Source of the DNA: Barthelona sp. PCE
Taxonomy: Eukaryota; Metamonada: BaSk clade
Reading direction: 5' to 3'
Length of the DNA stretch: 64,000 bases
Assembly (NCBI GenBank): GCA_040285745.1
Contig: JAUFOR010000003.1
Location: forward strand, 868,001 to 932,000
Shown here one piece after another: positions 19,096-27,900 of the stretch; the first letter of the stretch is position 1; each line of letters begins with the position of its first letter. Position numbers and translations under genes: made by a program. Under the pieces are notes generated by a model, which did not search any database, was not told the origin of the DNA, and was given only the letters and a program-made list of their open reading frames with translations.

Positions 19096-19478
19096 TAAGC
19101 AATGTTGAAAACTTCAATTTCCTTTTGTAAATAATAAAAATAACACTGAATTATGAATAAGAAAAGATAAGTATCGAATGCCTCTGTAACTAAAACAACG
19201 TAAAAAATATACTCGCGTCGAACTAGCAATTAAACATCCAGTTAAATATTGCCAACAAGTTGAACACAGATGTTGCGTGTATAACATAAGTGCCTTCGAA
19301 AGTGGCTCTTGTGGAAATCAGAACAACACCATAAAGGTGAAAATTCTGATAGCAGCAAATTTTCCTCATGCCTCTACCCACTCACCATTTACACCTGTAC
19401 TCTTCAAAATTATACCAAAGATCTAACTTATATACCTAAAACGCTGCAAAAAAGTATCCAAAAAGATTTTATGGTATT
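19096..19478. other. Intergenic region, one short open stretch on the minus strand
   Basis: 380 AT-rich bases. A minus-strand frame with ATG at 19369 and TAG at 19223 encodes 48 residues with a hydrophobic C-terminal half (ATSVFNLLAIFNW), a possible micro-protein. No intron signal, tRNA or repeat is seen. I would not call it a gene without transcript evidence. Confidence 0.3.
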
Positions 19479-20291
19479 CTATTTACTATTGTGCTTGATA
19501 ATTGGTCTTCCGATCGCATAATGGGTCGGTTGTGGCCTATACGGTACGTAATTTGTGTATGTGTAATTACTCTTTGCTTTTTCAACAAAAGCTCTGTTTT
19601 TCTTTTGCCAAATGTAATAAAAAGGAATAACTTTCCTGTAATCCATGTGATTTAATGCAGCAAATTCACCTAACTCTGTGTCATTCTCTTCAATAAACTT
19701 TTTAAAAGATTCTATATTCTTTTTCTCATCAAATTCATCGATATATGATTGATGTGAGTTGAGAAGTACTGGGGCATGACCAAGTTTCCGCTTAACATGC
19801 TCTAAATAACCTAGAACATTATCTGAACCAACTGTTTGTGATAACTTAAGCAAACTTTCATAATTAAAACTATTCTCATTGTTTAAGTACATCTTTCTAA
19901 TATCTTTCATCCTCTTTGGACCCTCAATAACATCTAATTGTGGTGGGGTCCTACACTTTTCTGGTTTTCCTGTTCTCAACTCAGGCAAAACACATTGATA
20001 TTCGCCCACACGGCTCTTTTTGTTCTCATAGCCTGCATCCTTTATCTCTTGCTTCTTTTTTTGAACAAACTCAAAGCACATTTCAATTCGAGCCTTCACA
20101 TCAGGTATTTGATCTAATTCACTGTCTTGGAGATCTAAATCGTCTGTTTCTCCACGTTTAACATCTTTGTCAAGTTCAAAAACCTCTTCAGACTCCTCTC
20201 CATTATAAAAAAATTCTTCGTCCCCTTCTTCATCCGTTGACGCACCCTCTATCGCGTCAACGCTCTCGTTTATCCTGCTCCACAAATCCAT
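19479..20291 (-). CDS. Acidic protein with a SANT-like domain
   Basis: A 270-residue protein. The first 70 residues are very acidic (DEEGDEEFFYNGEESEEVFE). From about residue 205 the sequence SFKKFIEENDTELGEFAAL, then MDYRKVIPFYYIWQKKNRAF, matches the pattern of SANT domains in ELM2-SANT proteins (helix, then a third helix with YY.W and following lysines), which bind histone deacetylases or histone tails. A partial ELM2-like helix may precede it (YLEHVKRKLGHAPVLLN). Probable nuclear chromatin factor. The assignment rests on one short motif. AGTAAA directly precedes the final base of the TAG stop. Confidence 0.5.
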   Translation of the reverse strand: MDLWSRINESVDAIEGASTDEEGDEEFFYNGEESEEVFELDKDVKRGETDDLDLQDSELDQIPDVKARIEMCFEFVQKKKQEIKDAGYENKKSRVGEYQCVLPELRTGKPEKCRTPPQLDVIEGPKRMKDIRKMYLNNENSFNYESLLKLSQTVGSDNVLGYLEHVKRKLGHAPVLLNSHQSYIDEFDEKKNIESFKKFIEENDTELGEFAALNHMDYRKVIPFYYIWQKKNRAFVEKAKSNYTYTNYVPYRPQPTHYAIGRPIIKHNSK

Positions 20292-20344
20292 AAATGTAAA
20301 AAAATTCTCGTTAAGAGTTGAAAAACAAAATCAAACAAATTTAT

Positions 20345-22186
20345 TCAACGTGTAGAACCGTAAGCAGCTGGGTCCAACATATCACTGACGTCCAGAAACC
20401 CACCAAATTTATAATATTTTGCCCTCTTAAAGTAATCAACTAGAGAAATACAGTCTTCTTCAACATTAAACTCTAAAGTTTCTGTATCAAACGAAATAAT
20501 ATCGTAGTTAACCATGAAATCCTTGATTTCTGCATGAAAACGATACATCTTATTATCTCTGTGCACATAGCAATAATCCCATTCCTCCTCTTCATCATAA
20601 ACAAAATCATTTTCCAGACGCTCTACAGTACCATCATTATGGTAGACAAACGCCATCTCTCCCACAACAAAGTGTTTTTCGTCAAAAAATCCATGTACTG
20701 CGTCAAAGCAACTTACTTCTGGAACTGGAAGGTTGAACTGTTTCAATGTATCATCTTTAAACACAACAAGATACGGATGTCCGTTGTTAGTATAACACAG
20801 AGCCATCGTTGGACAGTATATATTGGGCCTTAAATTAACAACAACATCTTCGAAGCAAACAAAATCTGAATTAGTAACCTTTCCTTTATCATCAAACACC
20901 TTAATGTACACCTCTTCACCAGTACCTATGTATCCTACGTTCCCAAACCCAATAATTTCATGTTGATCGTCCATCCTTATGAAATCCTCAAAAGCAGTGT
21001 AGTGATGCTCGTCGCTACAGGCAATAAAAGTAGAACCTACAGGTACTGCCATGTCTGGCACCCTATCTACCTCGCGGCTCTGAATAACACCCTGCTCCCA
21101 GTCAACCATCTCAACCACAGATTCTGTTGCCTGCACAAACCGAGTTCTAAGATGGTCAAATATTTTCAACTTTCCAGCGCCTGCTGCCTCCTTGAACCCA
21201 CAGAACTTGTCACTGAGCAAATCTAAGCGAAGAGTCTCTGCAGGATTGCCGAAAGTCAATCCTCGCGAGACCATATACGGATTCAATGAGAAGATAGTAT
21301 CTGCAGGAACATCGAATGGACTAATCTTTACGATATTAACAGAAGTTGTTGTAATACAGTGCATTTCGTTCTCATCCGACATAAACATAAACTTTGGATC
21401 CACCATTGCAGTATCAAAATACAAACATTCATTGGTTATCATAAAAAAGCCCTTCTTTGAACAAAAAATGATTCTGCCTTCATTGAAAATGCAAGCATTT
21501 AATACACTAAGCATAGGAATTTGTGGAGTCCTAATATAATTTGGGTTTAAGAATGGTGCTCCATCACGCTCTTCCTCAACAAAATATATTTTATCCCCAA
21601 AAACTAACGCATCCTTATACGCCTCATGACCAAACACAGGTACAGCAACGCACATACTGATATCTTCAAAAAGATCCAGTGTTTTCAATTTGAAACAATC
21701 CGAAAAATATCCAGCAACAATGTTATTCTCTCTCAAAAAGTAACAAAAGTGCTCATTTCCAACTCGAAAAGATGACTTGTTTAAGAATATAACGTTTTCA
21801 ACATCAAAAAGTACTTGCTTATTCAAGTCAAAGAAAAAAACATCTAAATCGTTTTGATAAACAATACAATCATCGTTTAAAACACAACGCTTATAATATG
21901 GTGCCGACGGGATGGATTTTCTGCTCTTCAAAACCAGCTCATTTCCCTCTAAAACAAAAAAACTCAAAAAATCTTTCTCCCATTTATGCAACATCTTCAA
22001 ACTCCCACTGCAACATTGAAGCCTTCCTAGAACGACTGGGTCGTGATTGGGAAGATGTTCTACCCCTATTGCTAAACCTGAATGATTTGCATCACTTTTC
22101 ATCGGATCACAGATGCAGATCAGATCTTTCACTTGCTTCAAGTAAAGATTTGAATCAAATATTGTATGTTCCGCTAATCTAGGCAT
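20345..22186 (-). CDS. Lineage-specific beta-rich (propeller-like) protein
   Basis: A 613-residue protein with a clear ATG, no signal peptide or membrane segment, and repetitive short beta strands separated by acidic loops (for example NDDCIVYQNDLDVFFFDL and NNGHPYLVVFKDDTLKQF). The strand periodicity and phrases such as NGHPYLVVFKDD and, in the 27.9 kb protein, HNGTPYLFELDGE suggest the two are related and may form beta-propellers. No known repeat signature is visible. The TGA stop overlaps AATAAA. Function unknown. Confidence 0.75.
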   Translation of the reverse strand: MPRLAEHTIFDSNLYLKQVKDLICICDPMKSDANHSGLAIGVEHLPNHDPVVLGRLQCCSGSLKMLHKWEKDFLSFFVLEGNELVLKSRKSIPSAPYYKRCVLNDDCIVYQNDLDVFFFDLNKQVLFDVENVIFLNKSSFRVGNEHFCYFLRENNIVAGYFSDCFKLKTLDLFEDISMCVAVPVFGHEAYKDALVFGDKIYFVEEERDGAPFLNPNYIRTPQIPMLSVLNACIFNEGRIIFCSKKGFFMITNECLYFDTAMVDPKFMFMSDENEMHCITTTSVNIVKISPFDVPADTIFSLNPYMVSRGLTFGNPAETLRLDLLSDKFCGFKEAAGAGKLKIFDHLRTRFVQATESVVEMVDWEQGVIQSREVDRVPDMAVPVGSTFIACSDEHHYTAFEDFIRMDDQHEIIGFGNVGYIGTGEEVYIKVFDDKGKVTNSDFVCFEDVVVNLRPNIYCPTMALCYTNNGHPYLVVFKDDTLKQFNLPVPEVSCFDAVHGFFDEKHFVVGEMAFVYHNDGTVERLENDFVYDEEEEWDYCYVHRDNKMYRFHAEIKDFMVNYDIISFDTETLEFNVEEDCISLVDYFKRAKYYKFGGFLDVSDMLDPAAYGSTR

Positions 22187-23491
22187 AAATATCAGATAAG
22201 GTAAGGTAAAAATCAGTAAACCGCAATTGTGACTTCACAGGGGCTGAGTTCTCTCGGATACATGCATGTTTACTGACAGATATCTAGTTGGATGGCGTGA
22301 ATAAGTTCCTAAGCTCGAGGTCGGGTAATTGAGTTCCCACCCCATAAAAAATAGTAAAAAAGAGAAATCCGGAATGTACGATAAAGGGCGTAATTCGGAC
22401 AGCACATTCATGAGTCACAGATTCACTCTGCCATGAGTTCCGTCAACCACATGCTTCCATCATTCAACAATAACTTCTCATTGAAAAATGCTTACGGTTC
22501 TCATTTTTAACCACATTGAATCTATTAAAATGTCATGAATCGTAAAATAAGTAAAGTTATTAAAAAAAAAAAAATTCTTTTTTGAAGAGCCCTTATTCAT
22601 TGCAGAATACCACCGAGACAACAGACAATCGTTTGAGAATTCAACAGAGTGGATAAGATTCAGCGTGCGCTTGCAAGGCTCAGAAACAATAGTTAAAAAT
22701 TGCTAGTTGTGCTTCATAAAGTACAATTTACTGGAGGATGCCAAAAATGAGTTTATTACGACTGTTAAAGCTTGAAAGTTTAACTAAAAAGTCTATAAAA
22801 ACAACAGATATAGAGAAAAATAAATATTCATTTTAATCCCTGTATTGGCTATAATAATCAATTCTATGATGAGGTTAATGGTAAAGGATCCCTTACAGAT
22901 GTATGGAAAATGAATACAAAATAGAAACATTGTTTTTTCAATGTATCTTAACAAAATTAATAATCAGCCCCTGTTTGAAAGAATTAAACACTATGAAATA
23001 TATAATTAAGTACTATATCAAAGCTCTTTACCATACAATAATGCTAAAAAAGGATATCACACAAAAAATTCTCACTTAGTATCTGAGGTAAATGTGTGTT
23101 GTATATAACATTAATCCATATATTTATGCCCCCTAAACATATTATAAAAACGTAAAACTGATAATACTGTAAATAGTAAAAAATTGCTCTTCGCAAAATA
23201 ACCATAGCTTCTTAAAACCATCTGTACAATGTTAATACTCCAAATACAATACATTTATCATAGAAAAAAGTAAATTATAAAGAGTGAACAGATGAAAAAA
23301 AATATTAATATGTTAAATTTAAAATCTCTTTTTTTTAAATTATTAATAGACTATATCACACCATAAAAACATCGCTTATGTGTTTAAAATATCATTACAT
23401 CCATAAAGAAAAAAGACATAATTGAGAATTTCGTGAATATTAATTTAAAGGCTTAAATTTTACATTCCTTAATTTCTGCTTTAGTCAAAGC
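22187..23491. other. Long AT-rich non-coding gap
   Basis: About 1.3 kb with no convincing reading frame on either strand. The first 300 bases (22200-22500) are less AT-rich and contain short complementary stretches; I looked for U1, U2, U4, U5, U6, SRP and RNase P signatures and saw none. The rest is AT-rich with an A13 run near 22562. It ends at the tRNA pair. It is the largest non-coding stretch in the window. Confidence 0.6.
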
Positions 23492-23563
23492 GTCCCAATG
23501 GTGTAGTGGTATCTCGTTCCCTTAGGGTGGGAAAGGTCCTGGGTTCAATTCCCAGTTGGGACC
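23492..23563 (+). tRNA. tRNA-Pro (AGG)
   Basis: 72 bases fold as a cloverleaf: acceptor GTCCCAA with TTGGGAC, anticodon stem TTCCC/GGGAA around loop TTAGGGT (anticodon AGG at 23524-23526), and T arm CTGGG-TTCAATT-CCCAG. Discriminator base C is usual for eukaryotic tRNA-Pro. No intron, no encoded CCA beyond chance. A T5 run a few bases downstream can serve as the Pol III terminator. Confidence 0.95.
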
Positions 23564-23640
23564 AACTAACAATTTTTGAACTTGCAATTTTAAAGAACAT
23601 TTTAGACAAAGACAATGAACATTCACGAGAACATTTCTGT

Positions 23641-23737
23641 AATTCGGTATCAGACCCTATAGTATAATGGTCAGAACCACGGCCTCCAAAGCCGTAGATC
23701 TAGGTTCGATTCCTAGTGGGGTCAAAAGTACCGAATT
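23641..23737 (+). repeat. 9-bp inverted repeat flanking tRNA-Trp
   Basis: AATTCGGTA (23641-23649) and TACCGAATT (23729-23737) are perfect reverse complements bracketing the tRNA, with a possible tenth T-G pair (23650/23728). In a precursor RNA they would form a helix stacked two or four bases beyond the acceptor stem, joining 5' leader and 3' trailer. Confidence 0.8.
23653..23724 (+). tRNA. tRNA-Trp (CCA)
   Basis: 72 bases: acceptor GACCCTA with TGGGGTC (one T-G pair), anticodon stem ACGGC/GCCGT around loop CTCCAAA (anticodon CCA at 23686-23688), T arm with B box GGTTCGATTCC, discriminator A. No intron. A T6 run near 23742 is a plausible Pol III terminator. It lies 89 bases after tRNA-Pro on the same strand. 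Confidence 0.95.
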
Positions 23738-23920
23738 CGCATTTTTTATTCACAATATTTTTCAAATAAATTAATCCACAATTCTTTGTTATTTCACTGA
23801 ATTACACTCGTAAAAAAGAGTAAAAATTGTTTGCATGTCGTATAATTTTTAAAATTTTTTACTACTACTCTATCTAAGCTAATGAGGTATGAATATGGAG
23901 TAACAACTGTTTAAATTCAT

Positions 23921-25276
23921 TTATTGCATCCTTCTGTTACGATCCAAGTAATTGAAGACTACTGAGTACATTTTATCAATATTATCTTCATCACTGTCAT
24001 CATCACTGTCATCATCCTCATCAATGCATGTAAAAAAGAAGTCATTCACCTGAAGCGATGCATTCAAATCATCAATATCGTAGTCAACAAGAATATTACC
24101 GTTTTGCAACAGCGTTGGATTCTGTACTCCTCTTTCTCGTAATTTCTCAATAATATCTGCTCTTTTAATTGTCATAGACCATATATCTATGACAATTGCG
24201 TTGTTTTGACAGATAGAACATGATGCGTTTTTCTTTTGAGGAGGACCGCTAGATACTGAAGCTGAAACACCATTTCTGTGAGAAGGAAAGCTCAAAAACG
24301 CCTGAAACTGCGGCTTTATACACGCTTGACACACTAGAGCACTTATAAAAGCGTTTGTACTGGGAATTGCTGGAATCACAGCATTAACCATGTGTTTCAT
24401 TTCAACAAAAGGAATACTCGATATTCGAAACGATTCCATACGTATAAGTGCTGCTGCTGATATGAAATGGACTTTAGAATGCTCAGTCTCCTCTTCATTA
24501 AGTGAAATTTGAGCGTCATGGAAAAGTGTAGCAAGCTGAGTTATGTTAAGAGGTTGTACCATGTCCTTTCGTGTCACCGACACCCTGGGGTCAAAAACTT
24601 CTTCAAAAGGACGCTGTTCTTGACAGAAAATTGGTGAAATTTCCTGGACATCTCGAATTTCTTGGACAAATATTTTATCCCACAATGCGGTTGCTCCCTC
24701 AGAAAACAATTTATCATTGTATTTTGAATTCGCCCAGGCAATGCAATGCTCTGTTTTATGAGGGAATTTGTGAACAGTACAAACTGGGATGCTAGTTTTC
24801 GTTTTTTGTCGGTTTAGGCATGCAAAACAACCTGTTCCCTCTGCAGTGTGGAAGGACTCGGCCTGTCCAAGATACCCAACGGTTCCTCCATCAATGTAGG
24901 GGACACCACATGCATGTGCAATAACATTCAATCTATTTCTCGCGTCTATGTTGTCTAATGCACCTATAAATATGTCAAACTGCCGAAAAAAGTCTAATGT
25001 AAACTGTGTGTTAAACAAATTATGGGTGTATGTGCTAACTTTGATAGAGGGAAAAAATGTGTTAAGCTTTTTTGCTATTCCCCGGCATTTAAACTTGCCC
25101 ACAGCGTCAGAATCAAACATAAATTGTCGATTGAGGTTACTTTCATCCACTAAATCATAATCTATGATTGTTAGATCAGAGCAACCCATTAATGCAAGGT
25201 TTTTGGCGACCTCACAGCCTACCCCGCCAGCTCCTGCCATCAATAGCTTCTTTTCTGTGAACGGTAAAGGTTTCAT
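23921..25276 (-). CDS. UBA2: UBA2-like SUMO-activating enzyme subunit
   Basis: A 451-residue E1 subunit that adenylates SUMO and carries it as a thioester before transfer to UBC9. Visible: nucleotide site LLMAGAGGVGCEVAKNLAL (residues 12-30), the DxDxVDxSNLNRQF block (residues 39-52), the ALDNIDARNRLN segment, the first zinc pair CFAC (150-153), active-site Cys166 in IPVCTVHKFPHKTEHCIAWA, and second zinc pair CSIC near 353. It is shorter than typical UBA2 (about 640) mainly in the Cys domain. A very acidic tail ends the protein. AOS1 is not in the window. The stop overlaps AATAAA. Confidence 0.88.
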   Translation of the reverse strand: MKPLPFTEKKLLMAGAGGVGCEVAKNLALMGCSDLTIIDYDLVDESNLNRQFMFDSDAVGKFKCRGIAKKLNTFFPSIKVSTYTHNLFNTQFTLDFFRQFDIFIGALDNIDARNRLNVIAHACGVPYIDGGTVGYLGQAESFHTAEGTGCFACLNRQKTKTSIPVCTVHKFPHKTEHCIAWANSKYNDKLFSEGATALWDKIFVQEIRDVQEISPIFCQEQRPFEEVFDPRVSVTRKDMVQPLNITQLATLFHDAQISLNEEETEHSKVHFISAAALIRMESFRISSIPFVEMKHMVNAVIPAIPSTNAFISALVCQACIKPQFQAFLSFPSHRNGVSASVSSGPPQKKNASCSICQNNAIVIDIWSMTIKRADIIEKLRERGVQNPTLLQNGNILVDYDIDDLNASLQVNDFFFTCIDEDDDSDDDSDEDNIDKMYSVVFNYLDRNRRMQ

Positions 25277-25359
25277 TACTTCGAAAAAGAAGATAATGAG
25301 AATGCAAAAATTCTCCCTCTGATAGCTTTTAGACTATTTATTCAATTCAATAATGGTGA

Positions 25360-27642
25360 TTAGAAGATCTGACTGAAGCCCTCGTTGTCGAGCTCACCTT
25401 CATATTCAAGGTACTTGATAAATTCATCGTACTCATTCAGAAGAATTGCGTTGAACTTAGCATGTACATTCTTCCATAGATCAGCAGTCTCAGGAATCCC
25501 TTCAGGGATTCTGCAAAGAATGGGGCCAACTAGAACAGACATGGAGTCCAGACTCATGGAGTTCTTCTCCTTGTGCAAGTCAACCTGTTTGAGCAAAGAA
25601 AAATAGCAGCTGACAATGGTTCTTGAGAGCTCATTCTCGACCAGACCTTCATATTCATGAGTACCAGGTTCATAATTGAGTAAGGCCTCGATGTTGACAA
25701 AACCGTTTGGTTCTGAACGGAGGAGATGGTGGATCATATTAGACACGTAGATGGGATCAATTTCTTCGTTCAAAGGAAGAGAGAGACACTCCAACTGGGG
25801 AATCATCGAGTCGCGGTGCGTATTGACGATCGATGACCTGAAGATCATTGATTTCTCCATTCCGTTACGGTACATCCAGCCGCACAGCTTATCGAACAAG
25901 ACAGGAACATCGTTGGGATTGAGAGGCCAGTGCTCGGCCGGAACAAAATAGTGCGGAACTTGAGCTAGCGGGAGTTCGAAGGTTTCTTCAACGTGGAATT
26001 TGCCTGCAATGGCATCATTTGCAGGAAGATACTCAAGAGGTAGACCCAGGCCGTCTGGGAGGACAGAGAAATCTGAGGTGTTTGATATCTGTGTGTACTT
26101 CTCCCAGAACTTGCGAGAAACAAAAGGACGTGAGACGGTGAGCACGAAACGGGTCCAGAGGGAAGGGTTGACGCAGTACAGTTTCTTGATCATCTTCCTC
26201 GTCCTTCTGTTTAGCTTGGAGTAAAAGGATCTAAATTCTCCAAAGGATAAGCTCGTGGATTGACCAGCTGTTGAATTAAAGAAGAGAACGACGTAGGGGT
26301 GCTTGCTGAGGACAAAAAACTGACGGATAAGAAGATTGAAGAAATCTGCAGCAGAGCATCGAACTCGGGGACCAAGAATAACCAAAACGGGTAATCCTTC
26401 TTCAGTGTACCCGCCCATATAACATGCCAGTAGGTTCTGAGCTGGTTTAACGTCAGAACGGAGAGAGTTCATGAGGGCAGCCTCGAACTCTTGCTCGGTT
26501 TCATCGTTCATATACAGCTCGTCCTCAAAACGGCGTTCGCTTAACGGAGAAACGACCTCGTCAAGGGTGAACTCGCGTTGACGAGTCATAACAGGAGTTC
26601 CAATGCCGGCCGCATCAGGAAGAAGGGGAGTGGTGATAGCTTCCTCAATAAGCTCATTATCAATGGTTTCCTCGATATCTTCAACTGGCTCCTCAATAAC
26701 AATAGGCTCAGCAACTGGCTCTGGTTCAGGTTCTTCGACAACCTCCTCAACAACTGGCTCGGGTTCAGGTTCTTCGACAACCTCCTCAACAACTGGCTCT
26801 GGTTCAGGTTCTTCGACAACCTCCTCAACAACTGGCTCGGGTTCAGGTTCTTCGACAACCTCCTCAGCAACTGGCTCGGGTTCAGGTTCTTCGACAACCT
26901 CCTCAACAACTGGCTCGGGTTCAGGTTCTTCGACAACCTCCTCAGCAACTGGCTCTGGTTCAGGTTCTTCAACAACCTCCTCAACAACTGGCTCGGGTTC
27001 AGGTTCTTCAACAACCTCCTCAACAACTGGCTCGGGTTCAGGTTCTTCGACAACCTCCTCAGCAACTGGCTCTGGTTCAGGTTCTTCAACAACCTCCTCA
27101 ACAACTGGCTCGGGTTCAGGTTCTTCGACAACCTCCTCAACAACTGGCTCGGGTTCAGGTTCTTCGACAACCTCCTCAACAACTGGCTCGGGTTCAGGTT
27201 CTTCGACAACCTCCTCAACAACTGGCTCGGGTTCAGGTTCTTCAACAACCTCCTCAACAACTTCTGGGGCAGACTCTTCAGTTTGCTCCTCAGACTCAGA
27301 TATAGGGACGGTTTCAACCTCAGATTGCTCTTGAGTTTCAGTGACATTCACTTCTTCTTTTTGAGGTGCTTCTTCAACATTTTGCTGAATTTCGACCTCA
27401 ACAGCTTCAACCTCAGCCTTAGCGGAAGCTTCAGCTTCAGAGTTAACCTCAACAGGTGTTTCAACAGTTTCCTCACCAACTACAGGTTCTTCAACGGCTA
27501 CATCAGGAGTATTGTTCTGATTTTGACCATTCATGTTATTGTTACGGTTGTTGCGCTTATTTTTCTTATTCTTGTTTCTGTTTCTGTTATTTTTACGACC
27601 TAAGTATTAGAAATTTCCACGATGTGATGTAAAAATACCCAT
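25360..27642 (-). CDS. BCH/CRAL-TRIO plus RhoGAP protein with Glu/Pro repeat arm (p50RhoGAP-like)
   Basis: Two exons (27642-27639 and 27599-25360) give 747 residues. Splicing a 39-nt intron after the fourth base of the frame adds a strongly basic Asn/Lys/Arg-rich start ([19 protein letters not shown]) before the next ATG at 27534, which would otherwise be taken as the start. Then comes an acidic region with 14 copies of a 13-residue PEPEPV[V/A]EEVVEE repeat, a BCH domain ([29 protein letters not shown]) and a divergent RhoGAP domain with an arginine-finger candidate in MIFRSS and the late VLVGPILCR. It should switch off Rho-type GTPases at membranes. Catalysis is likely but the ELPEPL motif is degraded to RSEPNG. 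Confidence 0.82.
26712..27257 (-). repeat. 39-bp minisatellite, 14 units, in the RhoGAP gene
   Basis: Fourteen head-to-tail 39-bp units, in frame, each coding PEPEPV[V/A]EEVVEE. Units differ at only a few positions (TCG/TCT, CGA/CAA, CAA/CAG variants), so the array is young or homogenised. Because 39 is a multiple of three and stops are absent in several frames, it produces long false open frames on both strands. Confidence 0.95.
27600..27638 (-). other. 39-nt intron in the RhoGAP gene
   Basis: On the minus strand it runs GTATTT to CTAATACTTAG, splitting the second codon (ATG G | GT CGT). The exon upstream is four bases long within the coding frame. Same size and 3' architecture as the eS27 and EF-hand introns. 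Confidence 0.8.
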
Positions 27643-27662
27643 TTTAACTATCTAATAATGCT

Positions 27663-27714
27663 CAATACGAGAAAAGGGAAGTTATTTTTATAACGTCACG
27701 ATTTTCTCGTATTG
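27663..27714. repeat. 13-bp perfect inverted repeat with 26-base spacer
   Basis: CAATACGAGAAAA (27663-27675) and TTTTCTCGTATTG (27702-27714) are exact reverse complements. The spacer holds a smaller palindrome GTTAT-TTTT-ATAAC. The structure starts 21 bases upstream of the RhoGAP ATG (minus strand), so it could be a promoter element, a hairpin in the 5' leader, or the terminator region between two co-oriented genes. Confidence 0.9.
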
Positions 27715-27900
27715 TATGGATGCAGTTGGATGAATGGACCATTTGTCGTGATTAATCACCTTTGATCCATTTGAATAATAGCGCAACCACTTGTACATAA
27801 ACATGCACTTGTGAAATACACAAGTTTTTTATTGCAATACAAATTTATCGTTTAGGCTTAAACGCGACATAAATTTGTTGGTTCAAAAGCAAAAGTCCAT

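Noticed and set aside
26712-27257. Regular repeats as a CRISPR array
   Set aside because: Units are directly adjacent without unique spacers, in frame within a gene of a eukaryote.
26578-27603. Long + strand frames across the RhoGAP repeat region (up to 341 codons)
   Set aside because: They arise because the 39-bp unit lacks stops in several frames; the minus-strand frame continues into BCH and RhoGAP domains.
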